Below are positions 61,901 through 64,000 of a DNA stretch of 64,000 bases, piece after piece. The translations under genes and the position numbers were made by a program. This DNA comes from Blattabacterium cuenoti (GTDB lineage Bacteria > Bacteroidota > Bacteroidia > Flavobacteriales > Blattabacteriaceae). The DNA lies in the NCBI RefSeq assembly GCF_014251255.1, contig NZ_CP059182.1:496001-560000 (forward strand), in the 5' to 3' direction. Under the pieces are notes generated by a model. That model saw only the letters and a list, made by a program, of their open reading frames with translations, was not told the DNA's origin and searched no databases. Numbering within the stretch: the stretch's first letter is position 1; each line of letters begins with the position of its first letter.

Positions 61901-64000
61901 TTAATCTTGACCTATGATAAAATGTGTTTTCCATTTTGATTTAAAATGATCTTTTCCTTCTTCATTATTACTACTTATTCCCATTATTATAGGATGACCA
62001 AAATCTATTCCAAAAAATCCTATAGGAGAAAAAAACATACGAAATCCAACTCCAAAAGATTTATTCATTTTAAATGGATTAAATTTTTTATAAGAATCAC
62101 TAATACTTCCTCCTTCTAAAAAGAAGGAAGTCCAAAATTTGGACAAATTTTCATTTTCATTAGAAAATGATTTAATCAAATAACGAATTTCAAAAAGAGA
62201 TTTATTATAAATAATTCCTCCATCATTTGGAGTAAGATCTTCATGATCGGAATATCCTCTTAATGAAATATGATCTCTATCTTCTAATTTGTTTCCACCC
62301 ATAGAAAATTTATGAAATGAAAAATAATTTTTTTCATTATTCCCTAATATTCCAAATTCTCCACCTACTTTAATTACCATTTGATCTACAATTTTTTTAT
62401 ACCAATAAGAAACCATTTTAATCTTAAAAAATTCCATCCAATCTAATTGATTTTTGTTTTTATTCTTTAAAACCAAAGAATAAGGAAGAGTAAAAATTGT
62501 ATCAACTTGTATTTTTGATCCATCAATAGGATAAATTAAGTCTGGATCTCCATAAAATCTTTGAAAAGAAATTAAGTAATTTAAATTATTCAATCGTAAA
62601 AAAGGATCACTATGACTTTTTTTGTAAAAAAATTTATCATAACACGTCGATAATCTTATTTTAGAATAAGGATCCAAAAAAGTTAAAAATTTATCCCAAT
62701 AAATAGAAGATCCTATTTTTTCTAAAAATATTTCTTCATTTTTTGGAAAAAAAGACTTATCGTTTTTTATTTTATTTTTTGAGAAATAAGTTTCAAAAGT
62801 AAGAGATGTTGGATTTTTTTTCTCTATCCATGGTTCTGTAAAAGAAAGTCCATAAGATTTTTTATCTTTTCCAAATTGACTAAATAATAATAATTTTTGT
62901 CCTTCTCCTTGAGGGATAGGATTCCAATTCCATTTCAAAAAATTAAGAAGAGAAAAATTTCCAAAACTTAATTTTAAGTTTCCAAGAAGTTTTCCTTTTT
63001 CATATCCTCCATGCAATTTGATTTGATTAGATCCTTTTTCAACTACATGCCATTCTATATCTACACGATCATGCTCCTTATTGGGTTTAATATATGGATA
63101 AATTTTATTTGTCTCAAACAGATTTAAATTTACCAAACGAAGTAAACTAGATTTTATTTCTTTAGGAGAAAGAAGATCTCCTGGAGAAGTGGTTAATTCA
63201 CGTCTAATAACATGATCTTTAGTGATTGTATTTCCTGATATATTTACTTTCTTTATATATACTGGATGATTTTCTTCTATTTTTATCTCTAGATGAACTT
63301 GATTTTTATTATCTATTTTTGTTTCTATAGGAACAATTTTTGCGAAAAAATATCCTCTATCTAAATAATTTGAAATAATACTATATGCATAATCTGAATT
63401 AGAAATATTGTTATTAATTCCAATTTTATCATAAGGATCTCCTTTTTTATAAACAAGAATTTTTCTCAAAAAATCTGTTTTAAAAACAGTATTTCCTATA
63501 AAATTAACATCTCCTAAAGAATATTGATTTCCTTCAATCACTTTTATTTTTATGCTATAATTGCCAGATTCTTCTTTCCATATCGTATCTAAAATCACTT
63601 TAGCATCTAGAAATCCCATTGAGAAATATTTTTCTCTAATATTTTTTAAATCATCTTTTATTTTTTCATCTACGAAAAGAAAAGGTTTTTCTATTATGGG
63701 AATATAAAATTTATTTCTAGTCTTAGTCATAAGACTCATCAACATTTTTTGACTTAAAATTTTATTTCCATCAAATAAAATACTTTCTATAAAAGTCTTT
63801 TTTCCTTTTCTCACAGAGAGATTTAAAATATTCTTCTTTTTTTTACAAAATAGAATATTTTTTTTTATATAAATTTCTTTATATCCTTTTTTAAGATAAT
63901 AATCTTTAATTTCATTATGAAGAGATTGAATTAAATCATAAGAAATTTTCTCTCCTTCACGTATTTTTTGAACAGTGTCAAATTGTGTTATTCCAGTCCC
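61901..64000 (-). CDS. bamA: Outer membrane assembly factor BamA (5' end cut by window edge)
   Basis: Central beta-barrel protein of the BAM complex. 700 codons are visible and no start is reached, so the N-terminus with the signal peptide and early POTRA domains lies outside. The visible N-terminal part has several POTRA repeats, including VNFIGNTVFKTDFL and VNISGNTITKDHVIRRELT. The barrel follows, with LSFTEPWIEKKNPTSLTFET, GGNKLEDRDHISLRGY and a C-terminal FIIGQD. A GTG at 63814 is internal and should not be taken as the start, because POTRA sequence continues upstream of it. It is followed by ompH. Confidence 0.95.
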   Translation of the reverse strand, partial: GTGITQFDTVQKIREGEKISYDLIQSLHNEIKDYYLKKGYKEIYIKKNILFCKKKKNILNLSVRKGKKTFIESILFDGNKILSQKMLMSLMTKTRNKFYIPIIEKPFLFVDEKIKDDLKNIREKYFSMGFLDAKVILDTIWKEESGNYSIKIKVIEGNQYSLGDVNFIGNTVFKTDFLRKILVYKKGDPYDKIGINNNISNSDYAYSIISNYLDRGYFFAKIVPIETKIDNKNQVHLEIKIEENHPVYIKKVNISGNTITKDHVIRRELTTSPGDLLSPKEIKSSLLRLVNLNLFETNKIYPYIKPNKEHDRVDIEWHVVEKGSNQIKLHGGYEKGKLLGNLKLSFGNFSLLNFLKWNWNPIPQGEGQKLLLFSQFGKDKKSYGLSFTEPWIEKKNPTSLTFETYFSKNKIKNDKSFFPKNEEIFLEKIGSSIYWDKFLTFLDPYSKIRLSTCYDKFFYKKSHSDPFLRLNNLNYLISFQRFYGDPDLIYPIDGSKIQVDTIFTLPYSLVLKNKNKNQLDWMEFFKIKMVSYWYKKIVDQMVIKVGGEFGILGNNEKNYFSFHKFSMGGNKLEDRDHISLRGYSDHEDLTPNDGGIIYNKSLFEIRYLIKSFSNENENLSKFWTSFFLEGGSISDSYKKFNPFKMNKSFGVGFRMFFSPIGFFGIDFGHPIIMGISSNNEEGKDHFKSKWKTHFIIGQD

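Noticed and set aside
1-64000. Mobile elements, CRISPR arrays, phage genes, toxin-antitoxin or defence systems
   Set aside because: None seen. No direct-repeat/spacer pattern, transposase, integrase or restriction gene was found among the translated frames; the gene content is housekeeping throughout.
63814-64000. GTG at 63814 as the start of bamA
   Set aside because: The same frame continues upstream to the window edge with POTRA-like sequence (ITQFDTVQKIREGEKISYD), so the GTG is an internal Val codon.

Overview
The window looks like the chromosome of a flavobacterial (Bacteroidota) insect endosymbiont, most likely a cockroach Blattabacterium or a very close relative. This is a recognition from gene content, gene order and base composition, not a database result. 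The DNA is roughly three-quarters A+T by eye. Genes are tightly packed, often abutting or overlapping, and every intergenic gap is well under 300 bases. Lys/Asn/Ile codons and long A or T homopolymers are everywhere. The gene set is housekeeping, biosynthesis and cell envelope. I see no insertion sequence, prophage, integrase, CRISPR array, rRNA operon or replication origin.

Layout. 1-8.6 kb: an IscS/NifS-type cysteine desulfurase cut by the left edge, RNase Y, a deoxyhypusine-synthase-like enzyme, dihydrolipoyl dehydrogenase, uracil-DNA glycosylase, a ferredoxin, and a minus-strand block of tRNA-Val, rpsU, aroE and ribD. 8.6-18.6 kb: recG, a CDF metal transporter, a DUF4290 gene, murA, greA, a HIT protein, coaX, an alpha/beta hydrolase, a frameshifted 5-formyl-THF cyclo-ligase and rseP. 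18.7-25.7 kb: feoA-feoB plus a 41-residue Cys-rich FeoB-associated protein, ddl, a PASTA protein, rluD and mgtE. 25.8-34.4 kb: leuS, gdhA, pyrH-frr-asnS and rpoN (sigma-54). 34.4-41.4 kb, minus strand: an aldehyde dehydrogenase, sufE, metE, a GlmU-like protein, bL31B and a FabH-type synthase. 41.5-51.9 kb: a frameshifted menaquinone methyltransferase, a GH3 protein, rpsO, pnp, rpoD, tRNA-Arg, tpiA, a DUF1599 gene, folP, a diadenylate cyclase with a disrupted 5' end, and murF. 51.9-57.2 kb: pdhA, pdhC, a TerC-family protein, an MsbA-like ABC exporter and tatA. 57.2-64 kb, minus strand: an envelope block bamA-ompH-lptC-CNNM-PpiD/SurA, with tRNA-Phe on the opposite strand inside it; bamA runs off the right edge.

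Functionally the window supplies peptidoglycan precursors (murA, ddl, murF), outer-membrane assembly (bamA, ompH, lptC, PPIase), the pyruvate dehydrogenase E1-alpha, E2 and E3 parts (no E1-beta here), Fe-S assembly (cysteine desulfurase, sufE), ferrous iron uptake, ammonia assimilation through gdhA, vitamin steps (ribD, coaX, folP), methionine synthesis (metE), RNA turnover (rny, pnp) and both sigma factors RpoD and RpoN.

The most notable signal is a shared lesion. Three otherwise well-conserved genes (fau, menG/ubiE, cdaA) are each out of frame by exactly one base, and in each case the break sits in a homopolymer (A10, A11, T8/T9). Intact genes carry equally long or longer tracts (A11 in feoB and rpoN, A14 in the DUF1599 gene). 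This fits RNA-polymerase or ribosome slippage at homopolymers restoring some full-length protein, but sequencing error and early gene decay are live alternatives.

Bacteroidota-type promoters (TTG, 17-23 bases, TAnnTTTG) can be recognised before the tRNA-Val/rpsU block and before pdhA. A good -7 element lies before tRNA-Phe. Shine-Dalgarno sequences are nearly absent, as expected for the phylum.
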